From the NCBI GenBank assembly GCA_030532125.1, contig JAUNLU010000002.1:117907-181906 (forward strand): 64,000 bases of DNA. The letters are read 5' to 3'. Shown here piece after piece: positions 44,977 through 52,895 of the stretch. Each line of letters opens with the position of its first letter. The stretch's first letter is position 1. The position numbers were made by a program, and so were the translations under genes. The notes under the pieces were generated by a model that was not told where the DNA came from, made no database searches, and worked only from the letters and a program-made list of their open reading frames with translations. The DNA comes from Trueperella sp. Lineage in GTDB: Bacteria; Actinomycetota; Actinomycetes; Actinomycetales; Actinomycetaceae.

Positions 44977-45547
44977 TACCCAGTTACCCCCAGATCATGC
45001 GGCACAGTTCCACAGAGAATGGCCATTAGATGCTGACGGATTTCCCCATCGGCAGGCAGCCCGAACCGTCGTATTCGACCCCGACGGAAAAATCTTCCTT
45101 ATTCACGGGCATGACTATGACGATCCCGACCACAATTGGTGGTTTACTCCTGGCGGTGGGCTAGAACCAGGGGAGAGCCACCGTGCCGGTGCAGCCCGGG
45201 AACTGCGGGAAGAAACTGGTCTAATAGTGGATCAGCAGCGGTTAATCGGTCCGGTACTAGAGCGAAAATCGACATTTTATTTTGCTGCTGCCACCCGCAA
45301 GCAAGATGAGCTGTTTTATCTGTTACACGTAACTGCAACTGAGCGGCAAACAATTGACTCGGGAGCCGCAGCAGAGCTCACCGCCTCGGAACAAGAACTT
45401 CTTGATGGGGCACACTGGTTTACGTTGGCAGAACTCGCAGCGATTGCGGCGGCGGGAGAAGCTGTCTATCCAGTAGGGCTAGTGGAAATGGCAGCAGAGT
45501 GGCTAGCTGGCTGGGACGGCGTCTTAAAACATTCAGTTGAGCCGTAG
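44966..45547 (+). CDS. NUDIX hydrolase
   Basis: The 193-residue protein has the NUDIX box G-x5-E-x7-R-E-x2-E-E-x-G in GGGLEPGESHRAGAAREL followed by REETGLIV, which binds the metal and cleaves nucleoside diphosphate-linked compounds. It starts at the ATG at 44966, which lies inside the LemA-like gene; an earlier open frame from 44909 has no NUDIX similarity. The substrate is unknown. GDP-mannose or CDP-alcohol by-products are possible in this setting, which is inference. A gap of 90 bp separates it from yebC. Confidence 0.87.
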   Translation: MTSNTQLPPDHAAQFHREWPLDADGFPHRQAARTVVFDPDGKIFLIHGHDYDDPDHNWWFTPGGGLEPGESHRAGAARELREETGLIVDQQRLIGPVLERKSTFYFAAATRKQDELFYLLHVTATERQTIDSGAAAELTASEQELLDGAHWFTLAELAAIAAAGEAVYPVGLVEMAAEWLAGWDGVLKHSVEP

Positions 45548-45637
45548 TCCACAAAATTTCTATTTGCCGCCAAATAAACAGTTTGCTGGCAAACCGGTAG
45601 AATGCAGGCAGTATCCAACGGAATTAAAGGAGACACG

Positions 45638-46399
45638 GTGTCTGGACACTCTAAATGGGCTACCACCAAACACAAGAAAGCAGCTATTGACGCTAAGCGC
45701 GGGAAACTCTTCGCCCGGCTGGTAAAGAATATCGAAGTTGCTGCTCGCACTGGTGGGGCTGACCCTGATGGCAATCCGACGCTGTTTGATGCAATTCAGA
45801 AAGCAAAGAAGAATTCTGTTCCGGCAGACAACATCGAACGCGCAGTAAAACGTGGTTCAGGTGAGGGCGCAGATGGCGTCAACTACGAATCCATCATGTA
45901 CGAGGGTTACGCCGCTGGTGGGGTAGCCCTGTTGATGGAGTGTTTGACCGATAACCGCAACCGGGCTGCTTCGGAAGTGCGGGTAGCCCTCACTCGCAAT
46001 GGTGGCACTTTGGCAGATCCGGGTTCGGTTGCCTATAACTTCTCCCGCAAGGGCGTAGTTGAGGTGGCGAAGTCAGATGCAGAAGAAGATGACATCCTAA
46101 TGGCGGTACTAGACGCCGGCGCAGAAGAAGTAAATAGCGAGGGCGAAGTCTACGAAGTCATCTGTGAACCCAATGGTTTGGTAGATGTACGCACCGCATT
46201 GCAGGAAGCCGGTATTGATTACAACTCGGCAGAAGTGCAGTTCGTGCCGAATGTTAAAGTCGAAGTTGATCTGGCGAATGCCCGCAAAGTACTCAATCTG
46301 ATTGACGTTTTGGATGACGTCGACGATATCCAAAACGTGTACTCCAATTTGGATATCCCAGATGACGTCGCTGCGCAGCTGGAGGAAAGCGAAGATTAG
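45638..46399 (+). CDS. yebC: YebC/PmpR family regulatory protein
   Basis: The 253-residue protein has the family N-terminus [23 protein letters not shown] and the [32 protein letters not shown] core. The family was first described as DNA-binding regulators; recent work shows bacterial YebC relieves ribosome stalling at proline-rich stretches. The GTG start at 45638 has AAAGGAGA just upstream and matches the conserved first residues. The stop codon overlaps the probable start of ruvC. yebC-ruvC-ruvA-ruvB is a conserved actinobacterial order. Confidence 0.93.
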   Translation: MSGHSKWATTKHKKAAIDAKRGKLFARLVKNIEVAARTGGADPDGNPTLFDAIQKAKKNSVPADNIERAVKRGSGEGADGVNYESIMYEGYAAGGVALLMECLTDNRNRAASEVRVALTRNGGTLADPGSVAYNFSRKGVVEVAKSDAEEDDILMAVLDAGAEEVNSEGEVYEVICEPNGLVDVRTALQEAGIDYNSAEVQFVPNVKVEVDLANARKVLNLIDVLDDVDDIQNVYSNLDIPDDVAAQLEESED

Positions 46400-47033
46400 G
46401 ATTTTAGGGGTTGACCCTGGGCTAACTCGATGTGGCTTGGGAGTCATTGACACCGACGGCGGCCGCCAGGTTGAGCTGGTGGCCGTTTCGGTTGCCCGCT
46501 CACAGCCCGATATGGCGCCGCAACATCGCCTGCAGCAGATATTTGTGGCAGTAGAAGAAGCTATTGCGCAGTATCAGCCGGATGTGGTGGCAATTGAGCG
46601 GGTATTTGCGCAGGACAATGTGCGCTCAGTTATGGGGACTGCCCAAGTAGCTGGAATTGTGATGCTCGCCGCGGCGCGCGCCAATTTGCCGCTGGGTATG
46701 CACAGCCCATCCGAAGTTAAGGCAGCTGTTACTGGCAATGGGCGAGCGGCAAAAGCACAGGTCCAAGAAATGGTGCGGATTATCTTGAAGCTGTCAGCAG
46801 TTCCGCGCCCCAAAGATGCGGCAGATGCACTGGCGATTGCGATCTGCCATTCTTGGCGCGGTGGGGCACAAGATATGGCAGAAAATTCCGTGGAACGGGC
46901 CCAGTATGGCGGTGCCGGGATGTTGCCGCGCGCAGAGGGTGGAGATCTGACTCCGGCGCAGAAGATGTGGGCGCAGGCTGAACGGATGTCCCGCCGGCAT
47001 GGTGCCGTAAAACCGCAAGCTAAGAACCAGTAA
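46395..47033 (+). CDS. ruvC: Holliday junction resolvase RuvC, probable AUU start
   Basis: The nuclease cuts four-way junctions in complex with RuvAB. Catalytic acids are visible: Asp7 in [15 protein letters not shown], Glu in [10 protein letters not shown], and the Asp pair in [14 protein letters not shown]. The C-terminal about 50 residues are a poorly conserved tail. Family proteins begin MR[VI]LGVDPG. The matching codon here is ATT at 46395-46397, and GGAGG (46381-46385) lies nine bases upstream, an ideal spacing. No ATG, GTG or TTG exists at this place. The nearest upstream ATG (46362) adds eleven residues ([11 protein letters not shown]) and has no ribosome site. I place the start at ATT, overlapping the yebC stop; 46362 is the alternative. 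Confidence 0.8.
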   Translation: MRILGVDPGLTRCGLGVIDTDGGRQVELVAVSVARSQPDMAPQHRLQQIFVAVEEAIAQYQPDVVAIERVFAQDNVRSVMGTAQVAGIVMLAAARANLPLGMHSPSEVKAAVTGNGRAAKAQVQEMVRIILKLSAVPRPKDAADALAIAICHSWRGGAQDMAENSVERAQYGGAGMLPRAEGGDLTPAQKMWAQAERMSRRHGAVKPQAKNQ

Positions 47034-47110
47034 CTACGCTCGCGCGCGTGCTCTGCACAGTGCCCAGCACAAAAAGCTAAACTATCAAACAGATGTTCGA
47101 AGGAGGAAGC

Positions 47111-47695
47111 GTGATTGCATCTGTGCGGGGGCAAGTGCAAGCTGTGGGCACTGATACTGCTGTGATTGAGCTGGGCGGATTTGGCATGCAAGTAAATTGT
47201 TCTCCAACTACGCTAAGCTCGCTGCAAATTGGCACTACCGCTTTCCTCTACACCTCTTTTGTAGTGAGAGATACCGGGCTCACGCTTTACGGTTTCCGCA
47301 CCGAAGATGAGCGCAATGTTTTCGAAATATTGACTACGGTTTCTGGTATTGGACCGCGCACTGGACTAGCAGTGTTGAGCGTGCTCAGCCCAGATGAATT
47401 ACGCGCTGCCGTGGCCCAGGAAGACGAAGCCACCCTCACTAAGGTTCCTGGGATAGGAAAGAAGGGGGCCCAGCGTATGGTTTTGGAATTGGGCACTAAA
47501 CTTGGGCCACCACCAATAACCAGTAATGCGGGTAACGTTGTAGCTGGCAGTGCTGAACTTATTGCGGCACTAGTGAATATGGGGTGGCAAGACCGTGAGG
47601 CGACTGAGGCTTTGCGCGCCGCCAGTGGGGAATTACCAGATGCCGATGCGCCGGCATTACTGCGTTTGGCACTACAAATTTTGGGGCGCCGATAA
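47111..47695 (+). CDS. ruvA: Holliday junction DNA helicase subunit RuvA
   Basis: The 194-residue protein binds four-way junctions and loads RuvB. Domain I is an OB fold (IASVRGQVQAVGTDTAVIELGGFGMQV). Domain II has two helix-hairpin-helix motifs (LTTVSGIGPRTGLAVLS and LTKVPGIGKKGAQRMVLEL). Domain III, which contacts RuvB, is at the end. The frame opens at 47093, but GTG 47111 follows AGGAGG by four bases and gives the normal N-terminus. Its TAA is directly followed by the ATG of ruvB. Confidence 0.94.
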   Translation: MIASVRGQVQAVGTDTAVIELGGFGMQVNCSPTTLSSLQIGTTAFLYTSFVVRDTGLTLYGFRTEDERNVFEILTTVSGIGPRTGLAVLSVLSPDELRAAVAQEDEATLTKVPGIGKKGAQRMVLELGTKLGPPPITSNAGNVVAGSAELIAALVNMGWQDREATEALRAASGELPDADAPALLRLALQILGRR

Positions 47696-48706
47696 ATGAG
47701 TGAACTGACTGAACCGAGAGCAAATGACACCGATCTAGCGGACGAAAGCGCGCTGCGCCCAAAACAACTTGCGGAATTTGTGGGGCAGCAGACGGTGCGC
47801 AATCAGCTGTCATTGGTATTAGAAGCCGCTATTGGCCGGGAACGCACCCCGGACCATGTGTTGCTCTCTGGGCCGCCGGGGCTGGGGAAAACCACCTTGG
47901 CAATGATTATCGCCAATGAAATGGGCTCAGCTCTGCGCATCACCACCGGACCTGCGATTCAACACCCTGGCGATTTAGCGGCCGTTCTGGCAGCGCTACA
48001 GGAAGGTGATGTCCTATTTATTGATGAAATTCATCGGTTGGCGCGCACGGTAGTAGAAACCCTCTATGTGGCAATGGAAGACCTGCGGGTAGATGTGATG
48101 ATCGGTAAGGGGCCGGGGGCTACATTAATGCCCATTCCTATCGCTCCGTTTACCCTGGTAGGGGCTACCACGTTGGCTGGTTCCTTACCAGCCCCGCTGC
48201 GGGATCGCTTCGGCTTCACTGCCCATTTGGACTACTACCCCCAAGATGAGCTAGCCACCATTGTGGCCCGCAATGCCCAGAAGCTCGACGTCGAACTCGA
48301 ATCAGATGCTGCAGTGGAAATTGCCTCGCGATCGCGGGGCACTCCGCGTATTGCCAACCGGCTATTGCGCCGGGTGCGGGACTGGGCGCAGGTGCGGGGG
48401 ACCGGAGTATTAGATTTGGCCGCAGCCCGCAGTGCGCTAGCAGTTTTTGAAGTAGACGAACGCGGATTGGACCGGCTGGACCGGGCGGTATTAGAAGCGC
48501 TTTGTGTGCGATTCCAGGGTGGGCCGGTGGGGCTCAATACTTTGGCGGCCGCAGTGGGCGAAGAACCGGAGACTATTGAAACTGTCGCTGAACCCTATCT
48601 ATTGCGTGAGGGATTCTTAGCGCGCAGTGCCCGGGGGCGGGTTGCCACATCGTTAGCTTGGACGCATCTTGGACTGCAACCCCCGGAACAAACCCTCTTT
48701 AGCTAG
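47696..48706 (+). CDS. ruvB: Holliday junction branch migration ATPase RuvB
   Basis: The 336-residue AAA+ motor drives branch migration with RuvA. Walker A is [11 protein letters not shown], Walker B is [11 protein letters not shown], sensor 1 lies in [11 protein letters not shown], and the arginine finger is in [13 protein letters not shown]-terminal winged helix ([12 protein letters not shown]) binds DNA. Length matches the family. It begins with no gap after ruvA. The next gene, yajC, starts 61 bp later; the same order is found in many actinobacteria. Confidence 0.95.
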   Translation: MSELTEPRANDTDLADESALRPKQLAEFVGQQTVRNQLSLVLEAAIGRERTPDHVLLSGPPGLGKTTLAMIIANEMGSALRITTGPAIQHPGDLAAVLAALQEGDVLFIDEIHRLARTVVETLYVAMEDLRVDVMIGKGPGATLMPIPIAPFTLVGATTLAGSLPAPLRDRFGFTAHLDYYPQDELATIVARNAQKLDVELESDAAVEIASRSRGTPRIANRLLRRVRDWAQVRGTGVLDLAAARSALAVFEVDERGLDRLDRAVLEALCVRFQGGPVGLNTLAAAVGEEPETIETVAEPYLLREGFLARSARGRVATSLAWTHLGLQPPEQTLFS

Positions 48707-48734
48707 GGTGGAATGCGGTTGTTCGTGGAATAAT

Positions 48735-48754
48735 AAATTGTTCCGGCAATTTTT
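48735..48754 (+). terminator. Weak hairpin between ruvB and yajC
   Basis: AAATTG (48735-48740) and CAATTT (48747-48752) are perfect arms around TTCCGG, and TT follows. The stem is AT-rich and the T run short. It could be a partial terminator between ruvB and yajC, or chance. Confidence 0.28.
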
Positions 48755-48767
48755 GTGAGGTGGAATT

Positions 48768-49205
48768 TTGGAACTTGTCATCATTATTGGTGTGATGGTG
48801 CTGTTTCTGCTGTTTACATCGCGTAGTGCTCGCAAAGCACAGAAAGCTCAGCAAGAAGAACAACAAAAAGCAATCGCCGTCGGCAATAACGTGGTAACTA
48901 AGTCGGGATTCTTTGGGCGTATCGTCGATATTGACGGCGACGCAGTGACACTGGAATCTCCGTCTGGCGACGAAACCGTCTGGATGAACAGTGCCATCAT
49001 GGGAGTAATGGAAATTCCACTGCAAGCTGTGGCTGAAGAAGACGGCGAAACCAGTGCGGAAATTGTTGGTGAACCGGAAACGGTAACTCCACCAGCCGCA
49101 GCTGAGCCCGAATCTGATGCGCCCGCAGCGGATGCCTCACCAGAAATCAAGGGCGAGAGTCCGTTTAGCGATGACACCGACTCTTCCGGTTCTGCCTGGA
49201 AATAG
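48768..49205 (+). CDS. yajC: Preprotein translocase accessory subunit YajC
   Basis: The 145-residue protein has one N-terminal helix (LVIIIGVMVLFLLFTS) and a small cytosolic domain with AVGNNVVTKSGFFGRIVDID, the YajC signature. A Pro/Ala/Glu-rich tail follows, longer than in E. coli. YajC associates with SecDF and SecYEG. The TTG start is supported by GTGAGGTGG a few bases upstream. secD follows after 31 bp. Confidence 0.9.
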   Translation: MELVIIIGVMVLFLLFTSRSARKAQKAQQEEQQKAIAVGNNVVTKSGFFGRIVDIDGDAVTLESPSGDETVWMNSAIMGVMEIPLQAVAEEDGETSAEIVGEPETVTPPAAAEPESDAPAADASPEIKGESPFSDDTDSSGSAWK

Positions 49206-49236
49206 TAATTAGTAACTTCGAGAGAATCTAGAAAAT

Positions 49237-51195
49237 ATGTCTTCCGCTCCACGCTCTGAGGAGATCGCCCCGGGAAAGCGCCTAATTGTTACGGCGATTC
49301 TGATCGTGCTCCTTATTGGCTCCCTAATCGTAGGCAGTCTTACCACTGATAAGGCCCGATTCGCGCCAGATCTAGCACTAGATCTGGAAGGTGGCACACA
49401 AATTATTCTGACTCCTATCACCACTGACGGGTCTGAGGTAACCGATTCGGACGTCAAACAAGCGATTGAGATCATCCGCCAACGCGTTGACGCTTCGGGG
49501 GTTGCTGAAGCAGAAATTACTTCCCAGGGCGGCTCGAATATCATCGTGGCTTTGCCTGGAAATCCGGATAAAGCCACTTTGGATCTGGTGCGCACTTCTG
49601 CCGTGCTGCGTATGCGCCCAGTGCTAGCTTTGGGTGATCCTAATGCCATGACTGCGGCAGATGCAGTTGCTGCGCTGGGTGATAAAGCAGGGGATCTCAA
49701 TGCGGAAACTATGACGCCGGAAGAGCTAACCGCGGCCTTAACTCAGCTGGCAGATGTAAACGGTGACGGCACGCTCTCAGACACTCCGGCTAGCACGCCA
49801 GAGAATAGTTCTGATCCGGCCTGGTTAACTGAAAAAGTACTTTTTGACGCCTACCGTTTGCAGTGTGGCAGCCAAGATGCCCGCATCTCCGCAGCCGATG
49901 ATGACTCAGCAAAGGCCACGGTAGCTTGTGCTGCCGATGGGCAAGCGAAGTTCTTGCTCGGTCCGGCAGAACTGGAAGGCGCTAATATTGACAAAGCTGC
50001 TTCTAGCCTGGCATATGACCGCGCTGGCAATCCCACAGGTGGTTGGGCAGTAAATCTGGAACTAGATGGCAAGGGTGGGGACGCCTTCGCCGAAGTAACT
50101 GGTCGGATCTACCAGCTGGAATCGCCGCGCAATCAATTCGCAATTGTGCTCGATGGCCAGGTGCTCTCCGCCCCAGTTCCTAATGGTCCTATTTCCGGTG
50201 GCAAAGCAGAAATTACTGGTAAGTTCACCGCAGCCGAAGCTGCCACCTTAGCTAATCAACTCAACTTCGGGTCTTTGCCCCTGCTGTTTGAAGTCCAGTC
50301 CGAAGAACAAATCTCGGCCACCTTGGGCACTGAGCAGCTGTCCTCCGGCTTGATTGCCGGATTGGTCGGCTTGGGGCTAATCGTGCTCTATATGATTTGG
50401 CAATACCACGCACTGGGTGCGGTATCTATTCTGTCTATTGCGACTTCAACTGGACTGTCTTACCTGGTGATTTGTTTGCTGTCCTGGGTGATGGGTTACC
50501 GCCTCTCTATGGCTGGGGTGCTAGGTATTATCATTTCGATCGGGGTAACGGCGGACTCATTCATCGTCTACTTCGAACGCATCCGAGACGAAATGCGTGA
50601 TGGGCACGGTGTCCCAGGCGGCATCAGGCAAGGCTGGATCCGGGCGCGCCGCACCATCGTCATTTCGGACATGGTGAACCTTATTGCCTCCGTAGTGCTC
50701 TTCTTGCTGACGGTAGGATCCGTGCGCGGATTTGCCTTTACTTTGGGCGTCACTACGGTGCTTGACCTGTTCGTCGTCACGATGTTCACTTATCCGCTGA
50801 TGGAGTTCTTGGGTCGTACCAAGTTCTTTGGCGAAGGACGGCGTGGCTCTGGGGTGGATGTGGCTTCGCTACGCAAGAACCCCAGCTACCGGGGGCGCGG
50901 TAATTTTGAATTGCCGGCTGAAATTACCGAGCCACGCAAAGGCACCAAAACTGCGCTAAGCACTAAGAATGATCCGGATGTGCTGGAAGATTATGAATAT
51001 CCAGAAGCGCGGTTTAGGGACGTCGCTGCTGGCGAAGAATTAGGGGCTGAGCCAGCGGAAAGGGCAACAGCTGTAGCAGTGGATGACGATATTCGCCCGG
51101 GCGAAAGCCTTGCACAGCGTAAAGCTAGACAGCGGCGGGAACGGAAAGCTGCCGCCGCCACCCAAGAACAAGCAGACGGCGAGGAGGCAAAATAA
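49237..51195 (+). CDS. secD: Protein translocase subunit SecD
   Basis: The 652-residue protein has one helix at about 18-36, a large extracytoplasmic part beginning with ALDLEGGTQIILTP, and five more helices from about 365. The conserved proton-path region includes VLGIIISIGVTADSFIVYFERIRDE. SecD with SecF uses the proton gradient to pull secreted proteins outward. An insertion at about 150-215 (Asp-rich, STPENSSDPAW) and a charged Ala/Glu/Arg C-terminal tail are usual in actinobacteria. The stop shares one base with the start of secF (TAATG). Confidence 0.95.
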   Translation: MSSAPRSEEIAPGKRLIVTAILIVLLIGSLIVGSLTTDKARFAPDLALDLEGGTQIILTPITTDGSEVTDSDVKQAIEIIRQRVDASGVAEAEITSQGGSNIIVALPGNPDKATLDLVRTSAVLRMRPVLALGDPNAMTAADAVAALGDKAGDLNAETMTPEELTAALTQLADVNGDGTLSDTPASTPENSSDPAWLTEKVLFDAYRLQCGSQDARISAADDDSAKATVACAADGQAKFLLGPAELEGANIDKAASSLAYDRAGNPTGGWAVNLELDGKGGDAFAEVTGRIYQLESPRNQFAIVLDGQVLSAPVPNGPISGGKAEITGKFTAAEAATLANQLNFGSLPLLFEVQSEEQISATLGTEQLSSGLIAGLVGLGLIVLYMIWQYHALGAVSILSIATSTGLSYLVICLLSWVMGYRLSMAGVLGIIISIGVTADSFIVYFERIRDEMRDGHGVPGGIRQGWIRARRTIVISDMVNLIASVVLFLLTVGSVRGFAFTLGVTTVLDLFVVTMFTYPLMEFLGRTKFFGEGRRGSGVDVASLRKNPSYRGRGNFELPAEITEPRKGTKTALSTKNDPDVLEDYEYPEARFRDVAAGEELGAEPAERATAVAVDDDIRPGESLAQRKARQRRERKAAAATQEQADGEEAK

Positions 51196-52298
51196 TGTTG
51201 TCCATGTACTCCATCGGTAACCGACTCTATTCTGGGGAAAAATCGCTACCGATTATCGGTAGGCGCAAGATCTGGTTTGCTATTGCAATTGTGCTGGTGC
51301 TGATTTCGGCGTTGGCATTCGCCTTTACCAAACCAAATCTAGGTATTGAATTTCGTGGTGGCTCGCAGTTCACTGTTTCGGGAACTGCAAACACCTCCCA
51401 CCAGCCGGCTTATGATGCGGTTGCTGAAGTTGGGAAAGATAGCGCCCCGCGCGTTTCATCAGTTGGCTCCGAAACTATTCGAGTGCAGACGGTCCAACTG
51501 GACGATCAACAGACCCAGCAGCTCAAAGAAAAACTCGCTGCTGCCTATGAAGTGCCGGAACAGGATGTGACTTCTACCTTTATTGGTCCGTCTTGGGGGC
51601 AAGATATTCTGTCCAAGGCTATTCGGGCGCTCGTGGTCTTCGTCGTCTTGATCTCGATCGTTTTGACGCTGTATTTCCGATCCTGGACGATTGCCCTGGG
51701 CGCATTCGGGGCTTTACTACACGATTTCATCGTTACGCTCGGAATTTATTGGATTCTTGGCTTTGAGATTACCCCGGCAACTGTGATCGGTTTGTTAACG
51801 ATTATGGGGTACTCGCTATATGACACCGTAGTGGTATTCGATAAAGTCCGGGAGAACACCGAGAAGCTGACTAGCCAAACCCAATACACCTATGAGGAAA
51901 GCGCCAACTTGGCAATTAATCAAACGCTGATTAGGTCGCTTAACACTTCAATCACGGGGCTATTGCCAGTGATGTCAGTATTGTTCCTCGGGGTCGGTAT
52001 CTTGGGAGCGGATACCCTGCGCGATCTGGCGCTAGTCATGTTTGTAGGTATGTTGCTCTCTACGCTTTCCTCCATTTTCTTAGCGGCACCGCTGGCAGTG
52101 ACCCTGGGTATGCGCAATGAAGGAATCAAAGAGCACACTAAGCGCGTGCTAGATCGCCGCGGGGATACCCCCAATATTCTAGTGGAGAGGAAAGTGCTCG
52201 CTGCAGATCTATCCCCAGCGGAACGCGAATCGGGCGCACACCGCGGTCAAGCAGCACAGCCGAAGCGGAAGCATAAGAAGCAGAGGAGCAAACGATGA
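51195..52298 (+). CDS. secF: Protein translocase subunit SecF
   Basis: The 367-residue protein has six helices, an extracytoplasmic P1-like domain after the first (FRGGSQFTVSGTAN), and the family segment LLTIMGYSLYDTVVVFDKVREN. It works in complex with SecD. The C-terminus is long and very basic (KRKHKKQRSKR), on the cytoplasmic side. Its end overlaps the apt start by four bases (ATGA). Confidence 0.95.
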   Translation: MLSMYSIGNRLYSGEKSLPIIGRRKIWFAIAIVLVLISALAFAFTKPNLGIEFRGGSQFTVSGTANTSHQPAYDAVAEVGKDSAPRVSSVGSETIRVQTVQLDDQQTQQLKEKLAAAYEVPEQDVTSTFIGPSWGQDILSKAIRALVVFVVLISIVLTLYFRSWTIALGAFGALLHDFIVTLGIYWILGFEITPATVIGLLTIMGYSLYDTVVVFDKVRENTEKLTSQTQYTYEESANLAINQTLIRSLNTSITGLLPVMSVLFLGVGILGADTLRDLALVMFVGMLLSTLSSIFLAAPLAVTLGMRNEGIKEHTKRVLDRRGDTPNILVERKVLAADLSPAERESGAHRGQAAQPKRKHKKQRSKR

Positions 52299-52846
52299 GT
52301 AGCGGAGCAGACATTTTCCCAGCCGAGGTCGTGGAATCGGTTAGCTCGCATATTCGAGAAGTGCCGGATTTCCCAGCTCGTGGGGTATTGTTCCGGGACA
52401 TTACTCCGCTTATTGCCGATGCGGAAGCTTTCAGTGCGTTGATTAATATCCTGGCAGAGCGGTATCGGGGCAAAGTCGATGCCGTTGCTGGTCTGGAGTC
52501 GCGGGGCTTTATCCTGGGGGCACCGCTGGCAGTGGCACTGGGGGTAGGCATGCTGACAGTTCGTAAAGCTGGCCGACTGCCTGGCCCGGTAGTGGGGGTG
52601 GACTACGAATTAGAATACGGTTCTGCTCGGATGGAACTGCAACCATTCACAGTTCAGGACGGTATGCGTGTATTGGTGATCGACGACGTACTGGCTACCG
52701 GTGGTACTGCCGCAGCAGCTTTTGACCTTATTGAACAGGCTGGGGGAGTCCCAGTGGGACTGTGCGTGCTATTAGAGCTCGCCGACTTAGGGGGCCGCGC
52801 CTACCTGGCTGATAAGTTCCCGGTGGAAGCAGTGCTCGCTTACTAA
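52295..52846 (+). CDS. apt: Adenine phosphoribosyltransferase
   Basis: The 183-residue purine-salvage enzyme makes AMP from adenine and PRPP. The PRPP-binding motif is VLVIDDVLATGGTAAAA. VAGLESRGFILGAPLA and the ARGVLFRDITPLI segment are typical of Apt. It is translationally coupled to secF through ATGA. secDF-apt-rel is a conserved actinobacterial order, and adenine nucleotides link apt to the following (p)ppGpp synthase only loosely. Confidence 0.95.
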   Translation: MSSGADIFPAEVVESVSSHIREVPDFPARGVLFRDITPLIADAEAFSALINILAERYRGKVDAVAGLESRGFILGAPLAVALGVGMLTVRKAGRLPGPVVGVDYELEYGSARMELQPFTVQDGMRVLVIDDVLATGGTAAAAFDLIEQAGGVPVGLCVLLELADLGGRAYLADKFPVEAVLAY

Positions 52847-52883
52847 TCTCGGCACGTAATGCTGGGTTAGCTCAGAAACAGAG

Positions 52884-52889
52884 TATAAT
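52884..52889 (+). promoter_or_regulatory. Leaderless promoter -10 element of rel
   Basis: A perfect TATAAT lies six bases before the rel ATG at 52896, with no ribosome site between. This is the clearest leaderless promoter in the window. It gives rel its own transcript independent of apt. Confidence 0.65.
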
Positions 52890-52895
52890 TCCAGC

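Noticed and set aside
46302-46361. ruvC starting at ATG 46302
   Set aside because: The added 31 residues match nothing in RuvC and are the shadow of yebC in another frame, with no ribosome site.
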